The translations under genes were made by a program, and so were the position numbers. This document shows positions 17,358 to 25,843 of a DNA stretch of 64,000 bases, in pieces. How positions within the stretch are numbered: the stretch's first letter is position 1; each line of letters starts with the position of its first letter. The stretch is from JBNNGK01 sp050268245 (GTDB lineage Bacteria; Pseudomonadota; Gammaproteobacteria; Enterobacterales; Enterobacteriaceae): NCBI RefSeq assembly GCF_050268245.1, contig NZ_JBNNGK010000009.1, forward strand, positions 62,001 to 126,000, in the 5' to 3' direction. The notes beneath the pieces are model-generated. The model was not told where the DNA came from. It saw only the letters and a list, made by a program, of their open reading frames with translations, and did not search any database.

Positions 17358-18672
17358 GACGGCCCTCTACTTGCAACATAATCGCTGCTCTAACCCGCTG
17401 CTCTAGTTGATCAAGCTGTTCTACGCTGTTCGCATCAATGAAGAAGACCACGGCGCGGTCGTCGGATGAACGTAACGGCTCAAGGCGATCGCCACGCTGT
17501 TTGTGAACAAAAACGGCGCGCAGAGTCGGCTCATCGTCCCGACTCCCCGCAGGAATGACAGGCCAAGTATCATTATCTTTAATCCACGCGATCTCTACGC
17601 CAGGCCAGTCGATCTGCACATCGGTCAATATGCCGGGTGGATGTTCCAGATATACCTGCCGGGCGACGCGGGCAGGGGCTGGCAAACTCGCCGGTTCACC
17701 GAGCATGATACGTAAAATTGCCGGTTCGAGCGGCTGTCCATAGGCCAGATTATACAGCGGTAAAATACCGTCACCTGGCGTACGTGAAGCGATCTCCATC
17801 AGCCAAGGTTGCCCCGTGTTGTCCACGCGCCATTCGGCGTGCGCAATGCCATCGCCAAAATCCAGCGCCTTAAGCACCTGTTTGGTTGCCTCCAATAATT
17901 GTGCGCTGTGTTCATCCTGATTCGGCACCGTATGCGCCAGCTCGACAAAGGTATTGGAGTGGGTATCCGTCGTCACCTTGTGCGTCGCGCTAGCAAATAT
18001 CACTGCGCCATTTTGTGACAGCGTTTCTACCGAATATTCCTGCCCCACTATTTTTTGCTCTAACAGCAACGTTTCATACGAGGGATAGTCGGCCAACGCG
18101 CGGCTTGCCTGCTGTGCGCTATCCACACTGATCACCCCAGAAGAAGAGTGCCGGGTCGCCGGCTTTATGATCAAGGGATAAGACAGCGAGTCCAGATTGA
18201 CGCGATGGCGCTGCTCTGGCGGTACCATCACGGCGTCGGGGCTGAATGCATTAAGATAAAAACGTTGGAGATATTTGCTGCGGCAAACGCGAGTCGCGCG
18301 CAAGCCAGGTGAACGTATACCCAGCGCATCGGCAATGATACCGGTGGGCTCCACCAGCGTCTCACCTACGGCAAACGCACCGACGATCTGATAATGCGTA
18401 CGCCAATGCTGTATGGCCGCGATCACGCTAGGATTAAACGAGGCTTCTTTGTCCAGCGAGCCTTCGACATAGGCCACTTCCGTGATACGAGAGACCGGAC
18501 TGTGTGCATGGCCACGCGCCTCTTCCGCCTGCTGGCGATAACTTTCCGGCGTCAGTACCAAAATAGCCAAGCCGCGTTCAGCAAGCTGCGTCAGATAGAG
18601 CGAATTGCGACATATTGCCCAAAATGCGCCGGTTAAAACAAAAGCTTCAGGTAACGATGTTTTGGTGTTCAT
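17350..18672 (-). CDS. ATP-grasp carboxylate-amine ligase
   Basis: A 440-residue ATP-grasp enzyme. The nucleotide-binding lysine region is YPLIIKPATRHSSSGVISV, the hinge is TLLLEQKIVGQEYSVETL and the Mg-binding residues sit in AEWRVDNTGQPWLMEIASRTPGDGI. This arrangement matches L-amino acid ligases such as BacD and DdaF, which join a carboxylate and an amine with ATP. It is thus a candidate for making an amide bond outside the NRPS, for example attaching an amino acid to the hydrazine-bearing unit. It is placed eight bases after the P450 gene and overlaps the exporter gene. The exact substrates are not visible. Confidence 0.87.
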   Translation of the reverse strand: MNTKTSLPEAFVLTGAFWAICRNSLYLTQLAERGLAILVLTPESYRQQAEEARGHAHSPVSRITEVAYVEGSLDKEASFNPSVIAAIQHWRTHYQIVGAFAVGETLVEPTGIIADALGIRSPGLRATRVCRSKYLQRFYLNAFSPDAVMVPPEQRHRVNLDSLSYPLIIKPATRHSSSGVISVDSAQQASRALADYPSYETLLLEQKIVGQEYSVETLSQNGAVIFASATHKVTTDTHSNTFVELAHTVPNQDEHSAQLLEATKQVLKALDFGDGIAHAEWRVDNTGQPWLMEIASRTPGDGILPLYNLAYGQPLEPAILRIMLGEPASLPAPARVARQVYLEHPPGILTDVQIDWPGVEIAWIKDNDTWPVIPAGSRDDEPTLRAVFVHKQRGDRLEPLRSSDDRAVVFFIDANSVEQLDQLEQRVRAAIMLQVEGRHD

Positions 18673-18680
18673 CCAGGACC

Positions 18681-19829
18681 TCAGTTAATCTTGGAACAGG
18701 TAAATTCGGGAATACGGGCATTGCCTGACGGCAAATAACGGCGTAAGTGCAGTTGTTGTCGCCACGCCGGCATCTCAATATCTAACGCAGAAACCATACC
18801 CTGCGTGATGGCCTGCGCGATGGCAGCCCCAGGACAACGATGGCGACCACCGCTAAATGTGAAGCACGCCTGCTCATTACGTGCCGGTTGGAATACATCA
18901 GGCTGCGGAAAACGGGCCGGATCGCGATTCGCTGCCGCCAACAACAGTAGAATAGCGTCGCCCGGCGCAATCTGATGCTCGCCCAGCATCACCGCTTGCG
19001 TGGCGAAACGGCGGGTATTTTGTATCGGTGACGTATAACGAACGGTTTCGGCGATAACGGCCTCAACAGGTTGTTCTTTCCAGATGTCGGGATACTGCTG
19101 TGCAATCAGTAAGGTGTTGCCCACCAGCCCGGCCGTCGCATCATAGGTTTGTGATAAAAAGCCGATGGCATTGGCCAGTAATGGCGCACGCTGCGACCAA
19201 CCTGCGTCATTGGCGCACCTCAGCAGTGCTGCCAGCAATGTGCCTTGCGGCGCGTGGGCAATCTCCGCGGAATAGATGTCCAGCAACCTTTGTGCCGCCA
19301 CGCTAGCGCGTTGCTGATGTTCAGGCGTGGCACTGGCAGGAATGCACAACACAAATTCAGCAATCAATGCCACCACATCCGGCACCGCCTGCGGCATAAA
19401 TCCGCACAGGCTGGCAACCACACCTGCGGGCACGGAAAACAACCAACGGTTGATCTCTTCACCGTCGCGTAATGCACGCTGGCCATGCTGCTGTGCCAGT
19501 TGACGCACTTGGGTTAAATCCGTGCTGGAAAATGCCTGCATGATGACGGTTTTAAGTTGTTGCTGATACTCACCTTCACGCATGCGAACCAGTTGGCCAA
19601 ATACCTCACCTGCCGGTGTACCGATAATGCCCGTCGGCACCGGCTGACTAGCAGGACGCACCTGTAATTGTGGGTTATCGAGCACGGCCTCCGTTGATGC
19701 CGCATCGCTCACCACCCACAGATTCAGGGTTGTGTCAAAATAGACTGGGGTATCACGCGTGAGCTGGGCGTAATATTGCCACGGCGAAGCGTGCTGAATG
19801 GCGTTGAGCGGGTTAAGTGAGCTATTCAC
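18681..19829 (-). CDS. Cytochrome P450
   Basis: A 382-residue soluble bacterial P450. The haem-ligand loop is FTFSGGRHRCPGAAIAQ with Cys332, and the ExxR pair is E261-R264. The I helix reads SQTYDATAGL near 226-235, so the usual A/G-G-x-D/E-T-T is altered: the glycine is Thr and the Thr follows Asp by two positions. This may affect oxygen activation. The protein begins at a GTG overlapping the stop of the acyl-CoA dehydrogenase gene by four bases. It has no fused reductase or ferredoxin and none lies in the cluster, so housekeeping partners must serve it. It probably hydroxylates or desaturates a carrier-bound or free intermediate. Confidence 0.9.
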   Translation of the reverse strand: MNSSLNPLNAIQHASPWQYYAQLTRDTPVYFDTTLNLWVVSDAASTEAVLDNPQLQVRPASQPVPTGIIGTPAGEVFGQLVRMREGEYQQQLKTVIMQAFSSTDLTQVRQLAQQHGQRALRDGEEINRWLFSVPAGVVASLCGFMPQAVPDVVALIAEFVLCIPASATPEHQQRASVAAQRLLDIYSAEIAHAPQGTLLAALLRCANDAGWSQRAPLLANAIGFLSQTYDATAGLVGNTLLIAQQYPDIWKEQPVEAVIAETVRYTSPIQNTRRFATQAVMLGEHQIAPGDAILLLLAAANRDPARFPQPDVFQPARNEQACFTFSGGRHRCPGAAIAQAITQGMVSALDIEMPAWRQQLHLRRYLPSGNARIPEFTCSKIN

Positions 19830-21019
19830 GATAAATCCTCTCGGTTAATCACCCGCTGGGTATCCAAGGCGGAAGCGATATTCATCAATAACGCTTCTGA
19901 AGCACCCTCATAAATACGTAATGGGCGGATTTGTCGATACAGACATTCCAATTGGCTACCGGCAACCATGCCCGCAGCGCCGAGCAGTTGCATGGCGTCA
20001 TCAACAATATTGCACGCTTGTTCACACGCGAAGTATTTAGCGCTGGCGGACTCCCGCGCAAACGCTTGACCGTTATCATGTTGCCAGGCGGCTCTGGCCG
20101 TCAGTAAGGAGGCAGCAGAAAGTGAAACCTCCATTTTGGCCAGCGTCGCTTTCGCCAATTGCAGGTCCAGCAAGCGCCCTTGATATATTTTTCGTTGCGC
20201 CGCATGGCGTAACGCAATATCCGCCGCGCGACGGGCAAACCCGATCGCCGCGCTCGCGACCGTCATGCGGAAACGATCCAGAATGTCCAACGCAATGATG
20301 AATCCCTGCCCAGGGCTGCCCAGCAGGTTTTCCTGCGCGACCCAAACATTGTCAAAACGCAAATGTGACCATGAGCGCGGAGCGATAGCGTCTAACGCTT
20401 GAGCAGTGACACCACTCTCGGCAGTATCAACCATGAAAGCACTCAATCCCAACGGCCCCGGCCCTTCTCCGGTACGGGCAATAACGATGATATCGCTGGC
20501 AATGTCACCCTGAGCAATCCAGGCTTTTTCGCCGTTCAGCCGCCATCCCCCCTCGCAACGCTGCGCACTCAGCGTCAACGCAGCAATATCGGTTCCCGCC
20601 TGTATTTCAGACAGGGCAAAAGCGGCGATACGTTCTCCGGTTGCCAACGCGGGCAGATAACGGTTGCGCTGCGCATCATTGCCATAACGTTGGATCACAC
20701 TGCCACTGAGAGATTGGATCGACCAGGCAAAATCCAACAAATCATCATAATAGGCCAACGTCTGCCGGGATAAGCACAGGCGGCGAGCATCATTGGGCTT
20801 AGGCTCCTGATGGGTATTCAGATGATCTAACCAGCCGCCTTGCCCCAAAAGCCGTAGCCGTTGACGCCCCTGCTCAGCAACCGGCAAGTGGCGTAACGTC
20901 AGTAATGCTTCACGTTGCTGCTGACACCATTGATCCAAATTGTGTACGTATTGTTGATGCGCTGAGGTAAAAAAAGGCATCGACAACAGCAGCGGATCGT
21001 GACTAATACATTGATTCAC
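19826..21019 (-). CDS. Acyl-CoA/acyl-ACP dehydrogenase family flavoenzyme
   Basis: A 397-residue FAD enzyme of the acyl-CoA dehydrogenase family. The FAD-binding segment FALSEIQAGTDIAALTL and the following GGWRLNGEKAWIAQGDIASDIIVIA fit the middle beta domain, while RIYEGASEALLM near residue 375 contains the probable catalytic base Glu and the usual end of the family. Such enzymes in hydrazine pathways (the triacsin one, as I recall) oxidise carrier-bound hydrazinoacetyl groups to the hydrazone. The same N-N or C-N desaturation is my inference. It overlaps the P450 gene and lies 31 bases after the diiron protein gene. Confidence 0.87.
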   Translation of the reverse strand: MNQCISHDPLLLSMPFFTSAHQQYVHNLDQWCQQQREALLTLRHLPVAEQGRQRLRLLGQGGWLDHLNTHQEPKPNDARRLCLSRQTLAYYDDLLDFAWSIQSLSGSVIQRYGNDAQRNRYLPALATGERIAAFALSEIQAGTDIAALTLSAQRCEGGWRLNGEKAWIAQGDIASDIIVIARTGEGPGPLGLSAFMVDTAESGVTAQALDAIAPRSWSHLRFDNVWVAQENLLGSPGQGFIIALDILDRFRMTVASAAIGFARRAADIALRHAAQRKIYQGRLLDLQLAKATLAKMEVSLSAASLLTARAAWQHDNGQAFARESASAKYFACEQACNIVDDAMQLLGAAGMVAGSQLECLYRQIRPLRIYEGASEALLMNIASALDTQRVINREDLS

Positions 21020-21050
21020 AAGGCATCCTTACAAAATGTTAATATCAGCG

Positions 21051-23243
21051 TTAAATCAATACTTCGCCGGGTGTCTCGGTAACGGCAGACAGGTTATTTT
21101 TCAGCTCGGTTTCGAGGAACCAGGCAAAGGAGGCGTAGCCCTGCCATATCCGCTGCCAGCGTTGCTGACGCTCATCGGCCGAGGTATTCGGTGCCAGGTC
21201 TTCCATGTAAGCCACGATCAACTCAACAGATTGCCGTGCATGTCCGGCAGAAAAGTTGTCAATGGTGAGGTGTGCTTCTTCATAACCGGTATCAAAGCCA
21301 TAACGACGCAGCTTTTGGATCTCATGCATCCGCATTTCCCCCAGACCCAGCATTTCAATCCCTAGGTTGTAGCCCAGCAATTCCTCATAAAATGAATCCG
21401 GGAACAGCGACATACCCAATTGATGTAAAGAAAACGCGTAGATATCGGGCAGTTCCTGCTGATGGCAAAACTCAGGATCGCGAATGTGGGGCAACACAAT
21501 CCCCATGCTGTTTAGCACCTGTAAGATCAGCGTGATATGATTTTTATCCACCTCGCCACGCCCCATTTCATCGGCATAGATCGCCAGCATCATGGCATCA
21601 CTACGGCGGTGACAGCGCAGCGTATTACCGAACCGATGTGCCCAGGCGCCATCGATCATGCTGCCCAGCGCCATCAATTTCTGATTAAAAATCACGCTTT
21701 CACGATCGGGAATGTGGGTTAAACGTTGAAACGGATTAACTAACTTTTGCCAATAAATCGCTTCCGTTCGTGCGCGTAGCGCTGCGGGGCTGTAGTCGAA
21801 ATAGCTGGCGTCGGTATAACGCCCCTGCTGACCGGTGGAAAACAGCGCCGTCGCCTGTTGCAGCGTTGCGCTCACTTGTTGTTTGATGATGGTTAAGTGG
21901 TTGGCGTAATGCTCAATATTCACCAAGCGATAAAACAACGTACGCTCATCCGGTAGTGAAGGCGTTTCAAGGCAAAGTTGCGTATCAATACGGGTTTCAC
22001 GGCAACGATCGCGCCAAAAATCAGCTTGCGGATTGCCTGCCTGCAATGGTTCGCTCAGCGTGATGTCGCGTTCATGTTGCTGCATCTCGTCAATCCAGTC
22101 CGCCATAATGTTCGCTTCTCGGCGATCAAAAATGCCGAACATCGAACCACCAAAACGAATAGCCTGCATAAATCGGCAACCGCTGGGTTGGGAGCTTTTT
22201 TGTCGTAAATACGGCGAACGTTTAAACGCCGTCAAGAATTCGGTCATTGCCGCTCTGTCATCGACCGACCACTGGCTCAACGGTTTTTTCTCTAAGGCGA
22301 TCTGCTGATGTTGCTTTCCTGCAAAGGGGAAGTGACGCGCAACAACTTCAGCCATCCGATCGTCACGCGTGCGGTTCGCCAGTTGCTGTTGTTGCCCCCG
22401 CAGCATATCGGCGTGCTGGCGCTCCAATTCCGTCGCCAGGCAAGCGGCACGATAAAACCGTTTTAAATCGTCTTGACCGCTCGCCGATGCATCGCAGGCA
22501 TTGATCCAACCATCTAGCAACGTTGCACACTGCGATTCGGCCAGTAATGGGGGTATCTCCAGCAGCGCATCGTCAAAATTCAGCGAGTAATACGCAAAAT
22601 GGACACCGGCCACCTCGGGTAAATAACTGGCGGGCAAGCGGGAAAGTGCCAGCCAGAACGTCGCCTGCCACAGTGTCAGATCATGGCTTTGCAGTTGTGC
22701 CAGCGCCCCCGGAACCCCGACAAAGGGCACGGCAACCCCCAGCTCAGCAAAACGCCGCTGGCGTTGCTGTTGCTGACTCTGGTTGATGTCATCGAGCCCC
22801 TTTAGCATAAAGTGCTGAGCATTCAGCAGATTCACCACGCCCGCAGGCTCAGTCGCCGGTTGAGAGACGCGATCCAACCAACATCCCGCCAGCATCGAAA
22901 GCAATGCCCGCTGTTTGAGCACGTGGCTGCGCGTTTCGTCGTCAGACTGGCACAAGGTGCTAGCAGCCTGTTTCAACGCTTCTTTAGCTTCGGCGAGATA
23001 ATGTTCAAGCGCATCGCGATCGTCCGGTAACGGCGTGGATAGCGGCGCAGTCAACCAGGTTTGCATTAAATGCAGCGACAGAAGTTGCTGCTCTTCACTT
23101 TCGATATCGCCTGCCAGCGCGTTATACAGCTTCCGCACATCGGCGCTGTCACGCAGTGCATTTAATGCGGCATAAGCCGCGGGCGAAAAGTGAAATTTAT
23201 TATCAGGTAATGACGTGGTGTTATCGGAAAATGTCGCACACAT
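21051..23243 (-). CDS. Large haem-oxygenase-like diiron oxidase (iron-containing redox enzyme family)
   Basis: A 730-residue protein. The C-terminal third holds the pattern of the haem-oxygenase-like diiron oxidases (HDO; UndA, BesC, SznF relatives): YADEMGRGEVDKNH (E559, E564, H569), NLGIEMLGLG (E630) and YEEAHLTIDNFSAGHA (H658, D662, H668). These supply the carboxylate and histidine ligands for two irons. The first 430 residues look helical but match nothing I recognise, and the protein is about twice the usual HDO length. Members catalyse N-oxygenation, C-C cleavage or desaturation, so a role in oxidising the hydrazine/hydrazone nitrogen is attractive but unproven. Its ATG overlaps the KAS III-like stop by one base (TGATG). 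Confidence 0.75.
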   Translation of the reverse strand: MCATFSDNTTSLPDNKFHFSPAAYAALNALRDSADVRKLYNALAGDIESEEQQLLSLHLMQTWLTAPLSTPLPDDRDALEHYLAEAKEALKQAASTLCQSDDETRSHVLKQRALLSMLAGCWLDRVSQPATEPAGVVNLLNAQHFMLKGLDDINQSQQQQRQRRFAELGVAVPFVGVPGALAQLQSHDLTLWQATFWLALSRLPASYLPEVAGVHFAYYSLNFDDALLEIPPLLAESQCATLLDGWINACDASASGQDDLKRFYRAACLATELERQHADMLRGQQQQLANRTRDDRMAEVVARHFPFAGKQHQQIALEKKPLSQWSVDDRAAMTEFLTAFKRSPYLRQKSSQPSGCRFMQAIRFGGSMFGIFDRREANIMADWIDEMQQHERDITLSEPLQAGNPQADFWRDRCRETRIDTQLCLETPSLPDERTLFYRLVNIEHYANHLTIIKQQVSATLQQATALFSTGQQGRYTDASYFDYSPAALRARTEAIYWQKLVNPFQRLTHIPDRESVIFNQKLMALGSMIDGAWAHRFGNTLRCHRRSDAMMLAIYADEMGRGEVDKNHITLILQVLNSMGIVLPHIRDPEFCHQQELPDIYAFSLHQLGMSLFPDSFYEELLGYNLGIEMLGLGEMRMHEIQKLRRYGFDTGYEEAHLTIDNFSAGHARQSVELIVAYMEDLAPNTSADERQQRWQRIWQGYASFAWFLETELKNNLSAVTETPGEVLI

Positions 23244-24175
23244 CAGGCATTTCCTTTCTGCAATAGCAATGAGGATCTGGCTCCGGGAATGCTGACGGCC
23301 AGTTGGTATAGCGCTACGTCGCTCGCCGTCTTATCGTTGCAGGCGTCAATAAAATTGATCAGTGGATCGGCTGCAAAGCAATGCCCAAAGCGGGGAATAT
23401 TGTCGGTATAGAGTTGTGCTCGCTGATAACCCGCCTGCATTTCATTGAGTTGGCATAAAGGCAGGTAAACGTTGCTGTGAAATAAGCGTGTGATGTCGCT
23501 GACCGTCACGCCGGCGGCTGGCAGGATATCCTGATTTACCGCGCGCACCAATTCGGCAGAAAGCCCTTGGCCAAGTTGGCGATGATCTTGCCGTTCGCCA
23601 CTGGCAAGCAGCGTATAGCCTTGCGGCGTTTCGTCGGCATGGCAAATCAGGCAACTGGCAGCACCATCGGAAAACAGTGCAAAGTTTTCCATTCGCTGTT
23701 GCTCATCATCGATCGCATCACTGGTGACAACCAGAATGCGTCTTGCCTGCGCCGCGCTAATCAGACTGCGCGCCAGGTGGATCCCTTTGAGCAAATTGGT
23801 ACAGCGGCCAAGTGATACACCAATGACCTCAACCTGCGCCAGCTCGAGTGCGGTGGTGAATTCACTCAAGAACTGCCGGTGTGCGTCCGTACCACGGTGC
23901 AAGGACGAGCTGCATACGATCAAAGTATCAATATCCTGCCCAGACAAACCCGCGTCGGAGAGTGTCTCCCGAGCGGTATCTATCGCCATCTCCGTAACAG
24001 AGCGGGTGGTTTGATAAATGTCTCCCCACCCCCAAAGCGCTGGCTGAAGCGGCATCGCAAACTGTTTAGCACGCGCCTGATGGCCGCTAAGCTCATGCCA
24101 AGCCAGTTTTTTATCGCCTAAGATATAATGCGGCGCGAGTAACTGACTGCGCGCAACGGTAGGTTGATTCAGCAC
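23243..24175 (-). CDS. KAS III-like condensing enzyme or acyltransferase
   Basis: A 310-residue thiolase-fold protein related to 3-oxoacyl-ACP synthase III. Cys125 in SLGRCTNLLKGI is the nucleophile and His233 in RLFHSNVY is the first catalytic His. Where FabH has the Asn of GNTSAAS, this protein has His265 in RFGHCFAADP. Loss of that Asn is seen in KAS III-like acyltransferases (for example CerJ-type) that form esters or amides instead of decarboxylative C-C bonds. It begins at a GTG, with GGGAG upstream, inside the end of the preceding gene (seven-base overlap). A role in offloading from the NRPS carrier, which lacks a thioesterase, or in building the acyl starter is possible. Confidence 0.82.
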   Translation of the reverse strand: MLNQPTVARSQLLAPHYILGDKKLAWHELSGHQARAKQFAMPLQPALWGWGDIYQTTRSVTEMAIDTARETLSDAGLSGQDIDTLIVCSSSLHRGTDAHRQFLSEFTTALELAQVEVIGVSLGRCTNLLKGIHLARSLISAAQARRILVVTSDAIDDEQQRMENFALFSDGAASCLICHADETPQGYTLLASGERQDHRQLGQGLSAELVRAVNQDILPAAGVTVSDITRLFHSNVYLPLCQLNEMQAGYQRAQLYTDNIPRFGHCFAADPLINFIDACNDKTASDVALYQLAVSIPGARSSLLLQKGNA

Positions 24176-25035
24176 GAGGACGCGCTCCCATCTAGAAGAG
24201 GGGCAACATCAAAATAACCCACCGCACGATCGAGGAACTGACAGGTGCCGTGCTGCTGTAGCTCTTGCAGTGCGGAGACAAATCCCCCTAAGGCCGCACG
24301 CGACAGCGCAGAACCGAGGCTCACGCGGGTGACACCTAGGGCAAAAAGCTCTGGGACAGACAACCGATTCCCCGCCCCCAGCAGTACATTCACCGGCGCG
24401 TCAACCGCCAGACAAACGGCTTTGATCGCATCCGCATCCGGTAAGGCAGGAGCGTAAAGCACATCAGCCCCCGCATCGCGAAACGCTTTCAGCCTGGCGA
24501 TCGTATCTTTAAGATCGTGGATACCATAAAGGTAGTTTTCGGCTCGGGCAGTCACGGTAAAAGCAAAAGGCAAACTTTTCGCCGCTTCAACCGCCGCTTC
24601 TACCCGCGCCACCGCCGAAGCGAAATCTCGAATAGGGTGTTCAGCGTTACCGGTATAATCTTCAATCGATCCACCAACGGCACCAGTTGCCGCTGCCGCC
24701 AGAATGGTTTGCCTGATGGCGTCGTGACTTTCACCAAAGCCATCCTCAAGATCGATAGAGACAGGGAGCTGTGTCACCTCAACCAAGGTTCGCGCATTGT
24801 CTAAGGTTTCATCCCGCGTCACTGAATCTGCCCGATCTAATTTTCCCAGCGAGAATGCCAGCCCTGCGCTGGTGGTTCCTAGCGCTTTAAATCCGGCGTT
24901 CTGCATTAAAATAGCGGTGCCACGATCCCAAGGATTTGGCATTACAAAGGGGGTACCATGCGTATGTAACTGTTTAAATTGCGCAGCCTTCTGTTGCTGG
25001 CTGAACGCATCCGGCACTATTTTTCCCGTAAGCAT
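24169..25035 (-). CDS. Isocitrate lyase / PEP mutase superfamily enzyme
   Basis: A 288-residue TIM-barrel protein of the ICL/PEPM superfamily. Characteristic segments are FVMPNPWDRGTAILMQNAGFKALGTTSAG, SIDLEDGFGE and GGSIEDYTG (metal-binding Asp/Glu). It lacks the KKCGH loop of isocitrate lyase. Members cleave or form C-C or C-P bonds next to a carboxylate; the subgroup seen here (oxaloacetate hydrolase/PEP mutase-like) is mostly uncharacterised. The frame opens upstream at a TTG, but the ATG at 25035 has GAGG seven bases upstream and is preferred. It could supply or consume glyoxylate-like units related to the glycine-derived hydrazino acid, which is speculation. Confidence 0.82.
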   Translation of the reverse strand: MLTGKIVPDAFSQQQKAAQFKQLHTHGTPFVMPNPWDRGTAILMQNAGFKALGTTSAGLAFSLGKLDRADSVTRDETLDNARTLVEVTQLPVSIDLEDGFGESHDAIRQTILAAAATGAVGGSIEDYTGNAEHPIRDFASAVARVEAAVEAAKSLPFAFTVTARAENYLYGIHDLKDTIARLKAFRDAGADVLYAPALPDADAIKAVCLAVDAPVNVLLGAGNRLSVPELFALGVTRVSLGSALSRAALGGFVSALQELQQHGTCQFLDRAVGYFDVAPLLDGSASSC

Positions 25036-25057
25036 AAATAACCTCAAAAACGTCTAA

Positions 25058-25843
25058 TTATATTAAAACTTGGTAATTACTCGATTTATTACGGCTCTCA
25101 TGAACCATTTCGTTAATCGCATTAGTAATGACACTTGGGTTGTCATTAAAATAAAAGTGATTGCCCGACACCTGTTTTAAACCAAGAAAGTTTTTTGAGT
25201 GCGCTTGCCATTGCGCCATTTTATCTGCCGAAACATGGGCATCATTCTCGCCGACTATCGCCATTATCGGCGCATCAATAGCCTCCGTCGGTTGATAACG
25301 GTATCCTGCGATCAGCTTAAAATCACGCTTTAGCTTTTCAGCAATAATTTCATTAAGAAAGGGGTTGGCTATCATATTTTCATCAAGGCCGTTAAAATAA
25401 ACCATTTCCTTGATAAAAATATCATCACTCATTACAGCCATTTTTTTAATACGTGGCGATGGTATTTCCGGCGGGCTTAAACAAGCAGAAAGGATCAAAC
25501 CATTGGGTGACTTTTTCTTCATTTTTTTCGCCACTTCCCAGGCTAATATCGCCCCCATGCTGTGGCCAAAAAGATAAAACTGTTTGTCGTCCTCCTGCTC
25601 AATTGCCGCAGCAATATTATCCGTTAGGGTATCGATATTGGCTTGATAAGCCTCGTCATAGCGGCGACCGGTTCCGGGTAGCACCACGGCTTTAAGTGTT
25701 ATGTCGTCAGTTAAGCCAGACTGCCAGCCAAGAAAATCCTCGGCATTGCCGCCGGCATGAGCAAGACAATATAAGGCTGAATCATTTAGCCGTGGCTTTC
25801 TGGCAGCAGTGAACCAGCGATTATTTACAAACCTGTTGCCCAT
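25058..25843 (-). CDS. Type II thioesterase, first gene of the biosynthetic operon
   Basis: A 261-residue alpha/beta hydrolase of the NRPS-associated type II thioesterase family. The nucleophile elbow is FGHSMGAILAWE (Ser95), followed by an Asp in AIVGENDAHVSA and a His in SGNHFYFND. The N-terminal ALYCLAHAGGNAEDFLGW is typical. It removes stalled acyl groups from carrier domains, but since the NRPS lacks its own thioesterase it may also release product. It has a strong AAGGGGG upstream, is the first gene of the long operon and is preceded by a 518-base AT-rich region that should hold the promoter. Confidence 0.9.
   Translation of the reverse strand: MGNRFVNNRWFTAARKPRLNDSALYCLAHAGGNAEDFLGWQSGLTDDITLKAVVLPGTGRRYDEAYQANIDTLTDNIAAAIEQEDDKQFYLFGHSMGAILAWEVAKKMKKKSPNGLILSACLSPPEIPSPRIKKMAVMSDDIFIKEMVYFNGLDENMIANPFLNEIIAEKLKRDFKLIAGYRYQPTEAIDAPIMAIVGENDAHVSADKMAQWQAHSKNFLGLKQVSGNHFYFNDNPSVITNAINEMVHESRNKSSNYQVLI

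Noticed and set aside
4587..25843. Naming the product (azaserine, triacsin or a known compound)
   Set aside because: The shared hydrazine trio does not fix the product; the Cy-A(Cys) module and the diiron protein have no match I can name with certainty.
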